Source: Thalassovita mediterranea
Lineage (GTDB): Bacteria; Pseudomonadota; Alphaproteobacteria; Rhodobacterales; Rhodobacteraceae
DNA length: 58,243 nucleotides
Reading direction: 5' to 3'
Assembly: GCF_001458435.1 (NCBI RefSeq)
Contig: NZ_CYSF01000011.1
Coordinates: forward strand, 1-58,243
The position numbers and the translations under genes were made by a program. The notes under the pieces are model-generated. The model did not search any database. It was not told the DNA's origin and worked only from the letters and a program-made list of their open reading frames with translations. How positions within the stretch are numbered: position 1 is the stretch's first letter; every line of letters begins with the position of its first letter. This document shows positions 46,003 through 55,368 of this stretch, piece after piece.

Positions 46003-46485
46003 CTAGTTTTGGATGGTATAACCCTCCTCAAACCAATGCTCTTCGAGGTTTGGCAAATCGCTGATGTGATCGACGACCACATAGCGACCAGCGGCGCCAA
46101 GGGGCGCCAGTACACCGTGCCAAACATTGCGGTGTATGTTGATGGATTGTCCCGGCTGGCTGAGGAAGGCCTGCGGCGTGCCCGGTTGCCCGTCTGCATC
46201 CGGCGCGACGGTGACAATCATCGGCACATTATCCAGCGGGATAAACGCCTGCGATCCCAGCGGGTGGCGTTCCATCAGATCGAGGGTGTAGGGCAGGGCG
46301 CGGGCCTTGGCGTCAAACAGGCTGATCCCTGCGCGTCCGGGGCCGAAATCAAGGGCGGCCAGATCGTGGTGACGGCCGCACATGCCCTGATTGATGATCT
46401 TATCCGCCTCACCCGCAACCTCAATCACATCGCCGAAGGGGGCGAAGGCGGCGGCTGTCAGTGGTTGCAGGTGCAGGGTCGTCAT
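46003..46485 (-). CDS. allA: Ureidoglycolate lyase
   Basis: A 160-aa AllA-type enzyme splitting ureidoglycolate to glyoxylate and urea. LTAAAFAPFGDVIEVAG, FIPLDNVPMIVTVAPDA and NIHRNVWHGVLAPLG are characteristic. It overlaps the upstream allantoinase by ATGA. Urea produced must be handled by urease elsewhere. Glyoxylate could be reduced to glycerate and used by the glycerate kinase in this window. Confidence 0.92.
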   Translation of the reverse strand: MTTLHLQPLTAAAFAPFGDVIEVAGEADKIINQGMCGRHHDLAALDFGPGRAGISLFDAKARALPYTLDLMERHPLGSQAFIPLDNVPMIVTVAPDADGQPGTPQAFLSQPGQSINIHRNVWHGVLAPLGAAGRYVVVDHISDLPNLEEHWFEEGYTIQN

Positions 46486-47897
46486 GGCAGCAGGTCCATC
46501 AAACGAAACTCGGCAATGCGTTCGACCTGTTTGCAGGCCTCGTCAAATTCCACCTCGGTCGCGTTGTCGATGCGGCGTTTGAAGTTGGCCATGATCGACG
46601 CCTTATCATGATCACGCACCGCGATGATGAAGGGGAAACCGTGTTTGGCAACATAGGCATCATTCAGCGCGGTAAACGCCTCGCGCTCTTCATCCGTCAG
46701 CATGTCGAGGCCTGCGGAGGCCTGTTCCGAGGTGCTTTCCGCCGTCAGACGACCAGCGGCGGCTAGTTTGCCGGCCAGATCGGGGTGGGCGGTCAGCACA
46801 CCGTGGCGTTCATCATAGCTGGCGGTGCGGAACATCCGGCACAGCGCGTTATGTACCCCAGCGGCGCAATCATGTGCCTTGCCCAGTTCCAGCCCATGCG
46901 CCCGTTCGGCAATCCAAGGCGAGTGTTCAAAGATACCGCCGTAGACCTCAACAAACCGGTCGCGCGACATCTCGGACGGGCGCTCGATCCGCTGATGCGG
47001 ATGGGTGGCGGTCCAGTGGTCGGCGACGTCCAGACGGGTCGGGGTCCAGACACCGTCGAAGCCCGCGATATAGTCGAGGAAGCGGATCAGCCCCGCGATC
47101 TTGCCCGGACGACCGATCAGACGACAATGCAACCCGATCGACATCATCCGCGGCGCGCCTGCCGCGCCTTCGGCATAGAGCGTGTCAAAACTGTCCTTCA
47201 GGTATTGAAAGAAATCCTCGCCCGTGATCCAACCGGGCGCGGTGGCGAAGCGCATGTCGTTAGCTTCCAGCGTGTAGGGGATGATCAGTTGATTCTGATC
47301 GCCCAGTTCCAGCCAGTAGGGTAGATCATCGTCATAGGTGTCGCTGACATATGCAAACTGCCCGGTTTCTGCCACCAGTCGCACAGTATTTGCGCTACAG
47401 CGTCCAGTGTACCAACCGCGCGGGGCCTCGCCCACCACCTCTGTGTGCAGGCGGATCGCTTCGGCGATGGCGGCGCGCTCTTCGTCCTCGGGCATATCCT
47501 TATGCTCAACCCACTTCAGGCCGTGCGATGCAATTTCCCAGCCTGCGGACTTCATCGCGGCGACCTGTTCAGGATTGCGCGCCAATGCCTGCGCGACACC
47601 GTAGATCGTCACCGGAATATCGCGCCCTGTGAACAGGCGGTGCAGACGCCAGAACCCAGCGCGGGCGCCATATTCATAGATGGATTCCATGTTCCAATGG
47701 CGCTGCCCCTGCCATTGCGCCGCACCGGGGATATCGGACAGGAACGCCTCTGACGCCTGATCGCCATGCAACAGGCAATTTTCCCCTCCCTCCTCATAGT
47801 TCAGGACAAATTGCACAGCGACCTTGGCCCCACCCGGCCATTGAGCGTCGGGGGCATTGGGGCCGTAGCCACGCATGTCGCGGGGGTAGCGGGTCAT
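46482..47897 (-). CDS. puuE: Fused allantoinase (PuuE) and OHCU decarboxylase (UraD)
   Basis: A 471-aa bifunctional protein. Residues 1-305 are a PuuE-type allantoinase of the polysaccharide-deacetylase fold ([48 protein letters not shown]), not the amidohydrolase type. Residues about 315-471 are 2-oxo-4-hydroxy-4-carboxy-5-ureidoimidazoline decarboxylase ([35 protein letters not shown]). One chain thus makes S-allantoin and opens it to allantoate. ATG 47897 has a GGAG site; the frame from 47960 is too long. Confidence 0.93.
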   Translation of the reverse strand: MTRYPRDMRGYGPNAPDAQWPGGAKVAVQFVLNYEEGGENCLLHGDQASEAFLSDIPGAAQWQGQRHWNMESIYEYGARAGFWRLHRLFTGRDIPVTIYGVAQALARNPEQVAAMKSAGWEIASHGLKWVEHKDMPEDEERAAIAEAIRLHTEVVGEAPRGWYTGRCSANTVRLVAETGQFAYVSDTYDDDLPYWLELGDQNQLIIPYTLEANDMRFATAPGWITGEDFFQYLKDSFDTLYAEGAAGAPRMMSIGLHCRLIGRPGKIAGLIRFLDYIAGFDGVWTPTRLDVADHWTATHPHQRIERPSEMSRDRFVEVYGGIFEHSPWIAERAHGLELGKAHDCAAGVHNALCRMFRTASYDERHGVLTAHPDLAGKLAAAGRLTAESTSEQASAGLDMLTDEEREAFTALNDAYVAKHGFPFIIAVRDHDKASIMANFKRRIDNATEVEFDEACKQVERIAEFRLMDLLP

Positions 47898-47921
47898 TCG
47901 GGATCTCCTGATTACTTTGGA

Positions 47922-47982
47922 AACCTTTATAAAAGGTTGCGCGGGCAAAGACTTTCTCAATTATTTTGAAACTGTTGTTTGG
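47922..47982. promoter_or_regulatory. Divergent promoter region of puuE and uraH
   Basis: AACCTT-TATAA-AAGGTT (47922-47938) is a perfect 6-bp inverted repeat 25 bp upstream of puuE. On the plus strand TTTTGAAACTGTTG (47964-47977) resembles the sequence ATTTGAAACTGCTT upstream of puuD at 48437-48450, sharing TTTGAAACTG. TTGAAA could be a -35 box at both places. Confidence 0.4.
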
Positions 47983-48060
47983 GCATTTGTTGTGTTGCAC
48001 AGAGGACAAAAGCCGCAAAATAGGCGGAACGGAACAAACTGCCCGAAAAGGAGGCTGATC

Positions 48061-48417
48061 ATGGCCGGATATCTGACAACCCACGTCCTCGACACCGCCC
48101 GTGGCTGCCCCGCCGAGGGGATCAAGATCGCGCTCTACCGTGTGTCGGGCAATTCGCACAAGAAAATCGCCGATACGGTGACCAACGCAGATGGCCGCAC
48201 CGACGCGCCAATCCTGCCTGCGGATGCCTTCAAAACCGGCACCTATGAGCTGATCTTTTTCTGCGGTGACTATCTGCGCAGCACCGGTCAGGCGGGCGAG
48301 GATCCGCTGTTTCTGGATCAGGTGCCGATCCGGTTTGGCATGGCAGACGCTGAGGCGCATTACCACGTACCGCTGCTGCTCAGCCCCTATGGCTATTCGA
48401 CCTATCGCGGATCGTAA
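48061..48417 (+). CDS. uraH: 5-hydroxyisourate hydrolase
   Basis: A 118-aa transthyretin-like HIUase. It starts [18 protein letters not shown] and ends with the C-terminal YRGS signature (GYSTYRGS). Catalytic His near the start (THVLD), Arg in the middle (VPIRFG) and the terminal tetrapeptide are present. AAAGGAGG precedes the ATG. It hydrolyses 5-hydroxyisourate, the product of urate oxidation, and lies upstream of puuD on the same strand. Confidence 0.95.
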   Translation: MAGYLTTHVLDTARGCPAEGIKIALYRVSGNSHKKIADTVTNADGRTDAPILPADAFKTGTYELIFFCGDYLRSTGQAGEDPLFLDQVPIRFGMADAEAHYHVPLLLSPYGYSTYRGS

Positions 48418-48435
48418 GCGCGGATTATCAGGAAA

Positions 48436-48464
48436 TATTTGAAACTGCTTGGCAATAGCAGATC
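48436..48464 (+). promoter_or_regulatory. Candidate puuD promoter
   Basis: TTGAAA (48440-48445) followed after 17 bp by ATCTAT resembles a sigma-70 promoter. The -35 context TTTGAAACTG is shared with the region before uraH. It is about 60 bp upstream of the puuD start, so puuD may have its own promoter. Confidence 0.35.
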
Positions 48465-48521
48465 TATCCAAGGAAATGCGGCCCCGTTAGGCTGACCGCA
48501 ACACTCAGGGAGAGACAACAG

Positions 48522-49763
48522 ATGCAAGATCTGGCGATCATGTGGGATTGGATCGGGTTCGCGGTGCGGTGGCTGCATGTCATCACTGCAATGGCCTGGA
48601 TCGGGTCATCGTTTTACTTCATCGCGCTGGATCTGGGCCTGCGCAAACACCCGAACCTGCCCGTCGGCGCGCACGGTGAGGAATGGCAGGTGCATGGCGG
48701 CGGCTTCTACCACATCCAGAAATATCTGGTGGCCCCGGCGAACATGCCGGAGCATCTGATCTGGTTCAAATGGGAAAGCTATACCACATGGCTCAGCGGT
48801 GCGGCGCTGTTGATGGTGGTCTATTGGGTCGGCGGCGAGTTGTACCTGATCGACGCGGGCAAGGCCGATCTGGCGCTGTGGCAGGGCATTCTGATTTCCG
48901 CCGGATCGCTGACGCTGGGCTGGTTGATCTATGACCGGCTGTGCAAATCCGCGCTGGGGAACACGCCGACGCTGTTGATGCTGCTACTGTTCGCGATGTT
49001 GGTGGTTATGGGCTGGGGTTATAACCAGATCTTCACCGGTCGCGCGACCATGCTGCATCTGGGTGCGTTTACGGCGACGATCATGACCGCCAATGTGTTC
49101 TTCATCATCATGCCCAACCAGCGTATCGTGGTAGCGGATCTACAGGCAGGCCGTACGCCGGACGCCAAATATGGCAAGATTGCCAAGCTGCGATCGACCC
49201 ATAACAACTACCTGACTCTGCCGGTAGTTTTCCTGATGCTGTCCAACCACTACCCGCTGGCCTTTGCGACGGAATACAACTGGATCATCGCGGCGCTGGT
49301 GTTCCTGATGGGGGTGACGATCCGCCACTTCTTCAACACCTCGCACGCGGGTGGGGGTTACAAGTGGTGGACATGGCTGGTCACGGCAGTGCTGTTCATT
49401 TGTGTGATGTGGCTGTCCACTGCGCCCTTGATGCAGGACACCTACGAAGAGTCGGAGGCGCGTGAGTTAAGCGCCGCTGAACTGCGCTATGCCGAGGCGA
49501 CGCATTTTGAGGATGTGATGAACGTGGTGCCTGGCCGCTGCGCCATGTGCCATGCACGTGAACCCTATTATGACGGGATCGCCCGCGCGCCGAAGGGTAT
49601 TTTGCTGGAGACAGAGGCAGACGTCGCCGCCGCCGCCAAACAGATCTATCTGCAGGCGGGCGTGACCCACGCCATGCCGCCGGCAAACGTCACCTATATG
49701 GAACCTGAAGAGCGCCGTCTGATCGTGCAATGGTTCCGAGGGGGTAAATTGCATGATATGTAG
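48522..49763 (+). CDS. puuD: Membrane urate oxidase with cytochrome c domain
   Basis: A 413-aa PuuD-type urate hydroxylase. About eight membrane helices occupy residues 10-300 (first: FAVRWLHVITAMAWIGSSFY), and a C-terminal cytochrome c domain carries CAMCH at 340-344 with a Met ligand in THAMPPANVTYM. It oxidises urate to 5-hydroxyisourate and passes electrons to the respiratory chain rather than to oxygen directly. It is the first step of the pathway encoded around it. GGGAGAGA precedes the ATG. Confidence 0.93.
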   Translation: MQDLAIMWDWIGFAVRWLHVITAMAWIGSSFYFIALDLGLRKHPNLPVGAHGEEWQVHGGGFYHIQKYLVAPANMPEHLIWFKWESYTTWLSGAALLMVVYWVGGELYLIDAGKADLALWQGILISAGSLTLGWLIYDRLCKSALGNTPTLLMLLLFAMLVVMGWGYNQIFTGRATMLHLGAFTATIMTANVFFIIMPNQRIVVADLQAGRTPDAKYGKIAKLRSTHNNYLTLPVVFLMLSNHYPLAFATEYNWIIAALVFLMGVTIRHFFNTSHAGGGYKWWTWLVTAVLFICVMWLSTAPLMQDTYEESEARELSAAELRYAEATHFEDVMNVVPGRCAMCHAREPYYDGIARAPKGILLETEADVAAAAKQIYLQAGVTHAMPPANVTYMEPEERRLIVQWFRGGKLHDM

Positions 49764-49894
49764 GCCGTCGCATTCCAAATTTAGCAAGCTAATGTGCATT
49801 ATAGATGGGGGGAGGTTTCGCTTGTTCTCTGGGCAAATGCATTTTTCATCAGAGCTGTCGTTTTTCAAAGTCAACGGGCGATAACATGTAGTTT

Positions 49895-50215
49895 CGTGTG
49901 TAGATAGCGCTTTGTAATGTAGAGCATGTAGGTAGCCAGAGACATCTCGCTGGACTTCCTCGCGCGTCTGGTGTTTCGTACGCCTGACCTTTTCGTCCTT
50001 CAGAAACAGAAAGATGCTCTAATCTACAGCGTTGGAATGGCGATTGTCCCTGCGGTTAATTAAATGTTCCAGATTGTGTTCGCGCAGGAAGGCTGTCTAT
50101 TGATGGCTGGTGAATTCGATTCCTTAGTCGTAGTAGATCAGCGGGCCAGATCGCCTTCAGCAAAGCTTGCAAAGAGAGTTTTGGCGACTGCTCGTCTTCC
50201 GGTTGTTCGCCGATT
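49895..50215 (-). pseudogene. Degenerate IS3-type transposase remnant
   Basis: On the minus strand one finds in broken frames GIEFTSHQ-stop-TAFLREHNLEHL and then FLKDEKVRRTKHQTREEVQR followed by DVSGYLHALHYKA. These match the end of an IS3-type OrfB (the GIEFTSHQW, LREHNL, R-T-Y-x-TREEA-D-V-F-D-Y blocks). Several stops and shifts show it is dead. The interval 49764-50422 holds no other gene. Confidence 0.65.
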
Positions 50216-50422
50216 GAAGCTAATGGTGGGCTGATTGCGGGCGGAGTATTGATCAGATTGCCGATTTATGCGCGCACGCGAAACGATTAATACTGCTTTT
50301 CAGTAAATTCACAGCTTGAAATGTCACTCATCAATGCTTTACGACTGTGTTGAGTAAAATTTTAGAATATTTTTTGGTTTTTTTCAGAGTTTGGCTCTCG
50401 CAAGTTGATTTTGGAGAACGTG

Positions 50423-50629
50423 ATGGATCTGCTTCATATTGCACTTTTAGTCTATGTTGTGACGGCTTTGTTTGCTCTGGTTATGACGTACAAAGAGCAG
50501 AAGAAAAGTGTTCACGTTACACCTTTTTTCGCGTTCATTGGTGCATGCTCTTGTATTGCCTGGCCTTTGGTCGGGGCACTCATGGCGTTCTGGCAGTGGA
50601 CCACAGCGCGAAACGTAAGCCGGTTCTAA
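50423..50629 (+). CDS. Small two-helix membrane protein
   Basis: A 68-aa protein with helices at about residues 3-21 and 37-57 separated by a basic stretch (MTYKEQKKSVH). GGAG lies 7 nt before the ATG at 50423; an in-frame TTG at 50405 is less likely. It precedes the sugar transferase by 90 bp on the same strand. No family is recognised; small membrane proteins with this topology are often seen near exopolysaccharide genes. Confidence 0.6.
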   Translation: MDLLHIALLVYVVTALFALVMTYKEQKKSVHVTPFFAFIGACSCIAWPLVGALMAFWQWTTARNVSRF

Positions 50630-50719
50630 TCTCCGTATAAAAATTCATCGTTTTAATCCGCTGCTAATATTTGTGGGTTGGCAAATTTAATGCGCCTAAG
50701 TTGCGCTTCGAGTGGTAAA

Positions 50720-51433
50720 ATGTCTTTTATCGAAGGTAAAGAAAAACAAATTGATGTGTCGCCACAAAATGTACAGGTTTTTTCCCGCGCCGGAATGCAG
50801 TCAACCGCTGACGCGCAGATAGTACATGGCATTTATGCCCGTTTCGGAAAGCGCGTATTGGATATCTTCCTGGTCTTGATCGCAGCGCCTGCGGTGTTGT
50901 TGGTCTGCATTCCAATGGCGCTGATGATCATGATGGATGGCGGCAGCCCGTTTTACAAACAGGCGCGTGTCGGTCGGAATGGCAAGCTGTACCAGATGTG
51001 GAAATTCCGCACGATGGTGCAGGATGCAGACGTGCAATTGAAACGCTATCTGGAAGAAAACGCCGAAGCCGCCGCTGAATGGCAGCATTATCAAAAACTG
51101 CGCAAAGATCCTCGCATTACACCGGTAGGGCGTATCCTGCGCAAAACGTCTTTGGATGAGTTGCCGCAACTGCTGAACGTGTTGGTGGGGGATATGTCAT
51201 TGGTTGGGCCGCGTCCGATGATGGATGGTCAGCAGGACCTGTATCCCGGTCGCGACTATTATGACCTGCGCCCTGGTATCACGGGACCTTGGCAGGTGTC
51301 TGTGCGCAATGAAAGCAGTTTTTCTGATCGCGCTGTATTTGACAGTGGCTATGCCCGCGAACAATCGCTGGCCACTGATCTGAAGCTGATGTTTGCAACT
51401 GTGGCTGTCGTGGTGGGTTGTTCCGGTCACTGA
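50720..51433 (+). CDS. Initiating sugar-phosphate transferase (ExoY/WcaJ type)
   Basis: A 237-aa polyprenyl-phosphate sugar-1-phosphate transferase. One membrane helix lies at about residues 47-71, then the cytoplasmic core: [23 protein letters not shown], and [20 protein letters not shown] followed by DMSLVGPRP. The C-terminus [12 protein letters not shown] is a normal length but diverges from the usual ending. It starts repeat-unit assembly of an exopolysaccharide on undecaprenyl phosphate. The start at 50720 is the most family-like; TTG 50678 would add 14 residues. Confidence 0.87.
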   Translation: MSFIEGKEKQIDVSPQNVQVFSRAGMQSTADAQIVHGIYARFGKRVLDIFLVLIAAPAVLLVCIPMALMIMMDGGSPFYKQARVGRNGKLYQMWKFRTMVQDADVQLKRYLEENAEAAAEWQHYQKLRKDPRITPVGRILRKTSLDELPQLLNVLVGDMSLVGPRPMMDGQQDLYPGRDYYDLRPGITGPWQVSVRNESSFSDRAVFDSGYAREQSLATDLKLMFATVAVVVGCSGH

Positions 51434-51566
51434 CTTGTCGAGTTTGATAAGCTGTTTTCGAAAATCTGTAAGTGGATATTCTACCCGAGAGCTTGCTTAG
51501 GCAGCGCTTGACATTGCATAAATGGTTGTCGGAAGTCAAAATAGTTTTGCCAAGGTCGTGTGAAAA

Positions 51567-51898
51567 TTAGGCTACGCTCGTCTCCTGCTGATCGGGTTGG
51601 ATTTTTTCTTTGTTTGACCGAAGAACGACAGTGGGAGGTTTTCTGGTATAGCTCTCATTGGGGTGCAACAAGCCGCGCGTCGAGTGTGGGCGTTCGGAAT
51701 TGTCGTAAGTTAGCCACTCGCAGATGCCCGCGCATTTCCGAGCTTGTCTCATAGGCATTTAGGTAAGCGCATTCATATTTCAGGCTTCGCCACAGCCGCT
51801 CCACGAAGATGTTGTCGAGGAGCCCACCCTTTCCATCCATCGAGATGCGCACGCCGGTTCGGCGCAGCCGGTCGGTCCAGGCAAAGGATGTGAACTGA
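51567..51898 (-). pseudogene. IS3-family OrfB, C-terminal remnant with frameshift
   Basis: The minus strand encodes HGQFTSFAWTDRLRRTGVRI and SMDGKGGLLDNIFVERLWRS followed by LKYECAYLNAYETSSEMR, the DDE-region C-terminus of an IS3-type OrfB. It then shifts frame to CEWLTYDNSERPHSTRGLLH. The N-terminal half is missing; it ends where a second IS3 remnant begins at 51902. It probably belongs to the OrfA remnant at 52148-52485. Confidence 0.75.
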
Positions 51899-51901
51899 CC
51901 G

Positions 51902-52060
51902 TGACCTGAGCCCCTTAATCTCCTCCATTTTTGAGTAGAGTCAGTCCAACTGAAGGACGGACAAATGAAGACGAGATTTACCGACGAACAGATCATTCAG
52001 ATGATCAAGGAACAGGAAGCTGGAGAGAAGACGGCTGACGTGTGCAGGCGCTAGGCGTGC
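51902..52060 (+). pseudogene. Left end of a second IS3-type element with truncated OrfA
   Basis: Sequence starting TGACCTGAGCCCCTTAATC looks like an IS terminal repeat and is followed by an ATG at 51965 that opens MKTRFTDEQIIQMIKEQEAG, the start of an IS3-type OrfA. The frame stops after about 29 residues (DVCRR) at 52052-52054, where homology ends. It splits another IS3 remnant. Confidence 0.7.
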
Positions 52061-52147
52061 AATAGAACGACGACCGCGAGATTGACAGTAACTTGCATTA
52101 CTTGCCAATGGGAAGCTCCGGATTGTTTGGCTTAACCAACTACCACC

Positions 52148-52485
52148 TCACTTGCCGCTCCACGGATTGAGCTTTCTGGACAAAAAATCGTTGGCCGCGG
52201 CTTACGCCCGTTCTCTCGAACTGGTGGCGTTCACGGGCTTCCCCCACGATCTTGGCGTGCAGTTCCTTCACCTGTTCATGGTCGATCTTAGGGGGCTTGC
52301 TTGCTGCCACGCACAAATACACCGGACGCACCTTCCAAGAGCTTAGGCTTCCAACCGTGGATCATCGTCGGGTGAACGCCAAACCGGCTCGCCAACTCAA
52401 CGACCGTTTGTTCATTCTTCAGCGCCTCAAGTGCAACCTTAGCCTTGAACTCATCTGAGTAACGAATTTGCCCTGACATTTGCAT
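52148..52485 (-). pseudogene. IS3-family OrfA with frameshift
   Basis: The minus strand reads RYSDEFKAKVALEALKNEQT and VVELASRFGVHPTMIHGWKP, then KIDHEQVKELHAKI, and, after a frame change, ANDFLSRKLNPWSGK before a stop at 52148-52150. This is a nearly complete IS3-type OrfA with one frameshift. Its OrfB partner is the truncated piece at 51567-51898. The interval 52486-52715 shows no gene. Confidence 0.75.
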
Positions 52486-52715
52486 CTTCCTTTGCTTCCA
52501 AAATTATCAAGCAAAGCGTCTAGAAATCTAGGGAAACCTCAGATTAAGTGAATGCCCGTTTCATGTTGCAAATGGCTCAAAAACTTACGAACAGTTCTGG
52601 TGGAGGCATTTGGGGCTTGTTCTCATCTCACATCTGTGGGTTAACATCATGATGTGCATACTGGCTAATGGCGGTTATTCCACTTTCATACATTTGTGTT
52701 TTTGAGGTTATCGAT

Positions 52716-53678
52716 ATGGCACGAGAAACGATTGTAGTTTTCGGTGGTGCGGGCTTTATTGGAGGGCACCTCCTTCGTCGGCTTTTGGAAGAAGAAGCGA
52801 CGTTAATTTGCGCTGATATTCGAGAGCCCTCAGAACGTCTGCCGGGTGTCCAGTATGTTCTGGCAGATGTTCGTGATCTATCTGGGTTTCGCGTAGATCA
52901 GCCGGTAAGCAAAATCTACAATTTGGCTGCTGTACATACGACTCCGGGGCACGAACCATGGGAGTACTATGATACCAACGTTCGCGGAGCGGTGGAGATT
53001 ACTAAGTTTGCCGATCAAGCGGGCTGTAGCAATATAACGTTTACTAGTTCTATTTCTGTTTATGGCCCCGATGAAACGGCTAAAGATGAGAGCACTAAGC
53101 CGACACCAAATTCAGACTATGGGCATTCCAAGCTTATTGCTGAAAGTGTACATCTGACGTGGCTTGATAAAAATGCTTCTGGTCAGTTGGTCATTGTACG
53201 TCCAGCTGTTGTTTTTGGGAAAGGTGAAGGAGGCAATTTCACTCGTTTGGCGCGTATGCTCGAAAAGGGTTTTTTCTTTTATCCTGGAAGAAAGGACACA
53301 ATTAAGTCCTGCATCTTCGTTGGTGACTTGATTGAGTGGATATTAGAGGCTGAACGAGTAAATCAAAAGAAAACGGTTCTGAATGGCGCTTACACAAATC
53401 GTTATACAATAGAGGAAATCGTAGAAACATTTCGTGAAGTGGCATTTCCTAAAGCACGCGCATTTCTGGTACCAGCTGAGGTATTGAAGATTGTGGCTAC
53501 CGCGCTTCGCCCTTTATCGATCGTGGGTTTAGGCATCCACCCGGATCGAGTGAACAAGTTAATGGTTTCTACTAATATTCTACCAAGTTGGGCTGAGGAG
53601 CGGGGACTAGCCACAAAAGATAGGCTTAAAATTGCGCTGACAGAATGGAAAGCCTCTACTGATGGACGTTTCTTTTGA
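52716..53678 (+). CDS. NAD-dependent epimerase/dehydratase
   Basis: A 320-aa extended short-chain dehydrogenase. The cofactor motif VVFGGAGFIGGHLLRRL is at residues 6-22; the catalytic set is in TSSISVYG and SDYGHSKLIAE (Tyr and Lys). GAGG lies 8 nt before the ATG at 52716. It is AT-rich compared with rfb and kds genes, suggesting a different origin. It probably makes or modifies a nucleotide sugar for a polysaccharide, in line with the sugar transferase upstream, from which it is now separated by dead insertion sequences. Confidence 0.82.
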   Translation: MARETIVVFGGAGFIGGHLLRRLLEEEATLICADIREPSERLPGVQYVLADVRDLSGFRVDQPVSKIYNLAAVHTTPGHEPWEYYDTNVRGAVEITKFADQAGCSNITFTSSISVYGPDETAKDESTKPTPNSDYGHSKLIAESVHLTWLDKNASGQLVIVRPAVVFGKGEGGNFTRLARMLEKGFFFYPGRKDTIKSCIFVGDLIEWILEAERVNQKKTVLNGAYTNRYTIEEIVETFREVAFPKARAFLVPAEVLKIVATALRPLSIVGLGIHPDRVNKLMVSTNILPSWAEERGLATKDRLKIALTEWKASTDGRFF

Positions 53679-53799
53679 CCCAGCCCCGCTATCCGGGCCG
53701 ATCGTATGTAAAATCTGTTCTTGTTTACTCTGCTGGCCAACCTCAGGCTACTGAGTGCTTGAGTTCTTCGCCTTCTCTCAGTCCGGTAGGCTGGTATTG

Positions 53800-53977
53800 A
53801 CCTGCTACCCTAAAATGCCCGCGCTTTGGGGGTAGCCTGCTCTACAATTGAGGAGACCGACTATGGGACTGAAACGGACGGACGAATTCCGCGCTGATGC
53901 GGCTTGCCGGGCTGGATGTAGATTAAGCCGATCCCTGCTTTCTCAGCCCATGTCTGGAGCCGACCGCTGACGTATTC
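53800..53977. pseudogene. Mosaic of two IS3-type remnants
   Basis: On the plus strand an ATG at 53863 opens MGLKRTDEFRADA, an IS3-type OrfA start, and breaks off near 53900. From there the minus strand encodes PEYVSGRLQTWAEKAGIGLI followed by YIQPGKPHQ, a central piece of another IS3-type OrfB, which ends exactly at the border of the IS at 53978. These are joined fragments with no function. The first 120 bp after the epimerase show nothing. Confidence 0.65.
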
Positions 53978-54040
53978 TGGACCTGTCCCTGAATTGTTCC
54001 GCTCCTTTGACTTGGTATTTTGCCACAAAGGAGAGCCATC

Positions 54041-54316
54041 ATGGCATCGAACCCTACCCCGGAATTCCGCGCAGAGGCAGTGCGCTTCGCTTTGACGAGC
54101 GGTCTGCCGCGTAAGCAGGTTGCTGCAGATTTTGGCGTTGGTTTCTCGACACTGAGCCGTTGGATCCAGCAGGATCGGCGCAATCCAGAGAAGCCTTCTG
54201 CCCAATCCGATCTTGAACGCGAGGTTGCTGAGCTGCGCAAAGAGAACCGCATGCTTCGGGAGGAGAGGGAAGTGTTAAAAAAGGCCACCCAGTTCTTTGC
54301 GGAGCGAAGCAAATGA
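54041..54316 (+). CDS. IS3-family transposase OrfA
   Basis: A 91-aa helix-turn-helix protein: FRAEAVRFALTSGLPRKQVA then DFGVGFSTLSRWIQQDRR, and a C-terminal leucine-zipper-like helix (LEREVAELRKENRMLREERE VLKKA region). This is the DNA-binding subunit of the element. AAAGGAG occurs 10 or so nt before the ATG. It appears intact. Confidence 0.9.
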   Translation: MASNPTPEFRAEAVRFALTSGLPRKQVAADFGVGFSTLSRWIQQDRRNPEKPSAQSDLEREVAELRKENRMLREEREVLKKATQFFAERSK

Positions 54317-55169
54317 GGTTTGCTTTCATTGCAAAGAACGCGGACATGCTCCCTGTCGAGCGGCTGTGCCAGATCATGGGTGTCAGCCCACGAGGATATC
54401 GCGCCTACCGCAATCGCCCTCTGAGCCAGAGTCAACGGAAGGACATGGTGGTCCTCGCGCATATTCGCGAGCAGTTTGCCCTATCTTTGAGCAGCTATGG
54501 CCGCCCCGCATGACAGAGGAACTGAAGGAGCTGGGCCTTGATGTGGGGCATCGCCGTATCGGCAGGCTGATGAGCGAGAATGGCATTGAGGTGAAGAGGA
54601 ACAAGAAGCTCAAAGCGATCACGGACAGCAATCACGCTTTCAACATCGCGCCGAACCTGTTGAACCGGGACTTCCACGCAGATGCGCCTAATCAGAAATG
54701 GGCTGGCGACATCAGCTACGTGTGGACCCGCGAAGGCTGGCTCTACCTGGCCGTCATCCTCGACCTGCATTCACGCCGCGTCATTGGCTGGGCCGTCAGC
54801 AACCGGATGAAACGCGATCTGGCCATCCGGGCACTAAACATGGCGATTGCGTTGCGGCGGCCACCGAAGGGCTGCATTCACCATACCGATCGCGGCAGCC
54901 AATATTGCTCTCACGACTACCAGAAAATCCTGCGCCAGCATGGGTTCCAGGCATCAATGAGTGGGACTGGCAATTGCTACGACAACGCAGCGGTCGAAAC
55001 TTTCTTCAAGACGATCAAGGCTGAGTTGCTGCGGCAACGCTCCTGGCGCACACGTCGAGACGCTGAGATCGCCATCTTTGAATACATCAATTGCTTCTAC
55101 AATCCGCGACGCAGGCATTCAGCACTCGGCTGGAAAAGCCCCTTGGCCTTCGAAGCAAAGGCTGCATAA
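54313..55169 (+). pseudogene. IS3-family transposase OrfB, frameshifted
   Basis: The DDE transposase starts at ATG 54313 (MRFAFIAKNADMLPVERLCQ) but stops early at 54511-54513. The continuation (MTEELKELGLDVGHRRIGRL, then HADAPNQKWAGDISYVWTRE, HHTDRGSQYCS and YDNAAVETFFKTIKAELL) lies in the next frame up to 55169. Restoring one C in the run near 54501-54508 would give SYGRPRMTEELKE in one frame. The catalytic D, D and E regions are intact, so inactivation is recent, or a sequencing error. Confidence 0.85.
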
Positions 55170-55207
55170 GTGAGCAAGCGGAGCGGCACGAAAACGTGAC
55201 AGGTCCA

Positions 55208-55278
55208 ATATCAATTGCCGCCGCATTGGGATTGACCATCTTCAGGTCCGGGTGGTCTCCGGTCTTAGCTTGTACCAT
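55208..55278 (-). pseudogene. IS110-type transposase, N-terminal remnant
   Basis: The minus strand from 55278 encodes MVQAKTGDHPDLKMVNPNAA followed by AIDIG, the typical first residues of IS110/IS1111-family transposases, where AxDIG holds the first catalytic Asp. The frame is cut at the border with the IS3 element at 55207. The rest is not seen in the window. Confidence 0.6.
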
Positions 55279-55368
55279 GGCATTTTCTCCGTTCCAGACG
55301 AAGGGCGTGGACCATGCAAGTTCGTCATCTTCCTAACCGGGATTGTCGCGATTACGCCGTCACCACTC

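Larger units (their letters stand above)
53978..55207 (+). mobile_element. IS3-family insertion sequence, complete with terminal repeats
   Basis: An element of about 1230 bp. Its ends are TGGACCTGTC... at 53978 and ...GACAGGTCCA at 55207, with further imperfect matching inwards (both contain CCGCTCC about 20 bp in). OrfA and OrfB overlap by ATGA. It has landed between an IS3-type OrfB remnant on the left and an IS110-type remnant on the right, and no target duplication is visible, so a deletion next to it is likely. Confidence 0.8.

Noticed and set aside
44482-46611. A 709-codon open frame on the plus strand opposite the permease and allA
   Set aside because: Composition (His, Gln, Gly, Asp rich, low hydrophobic content) is that of a reverse-strand shadow; the permease and AllA frames on the other strand are clear.
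51434-51566. A possible short gene after the sugar transferase
   Set aside because: No start codon with a ribosome binding site and no open frame above background; it is treated as empty intergenic sequence before the IS remnants.
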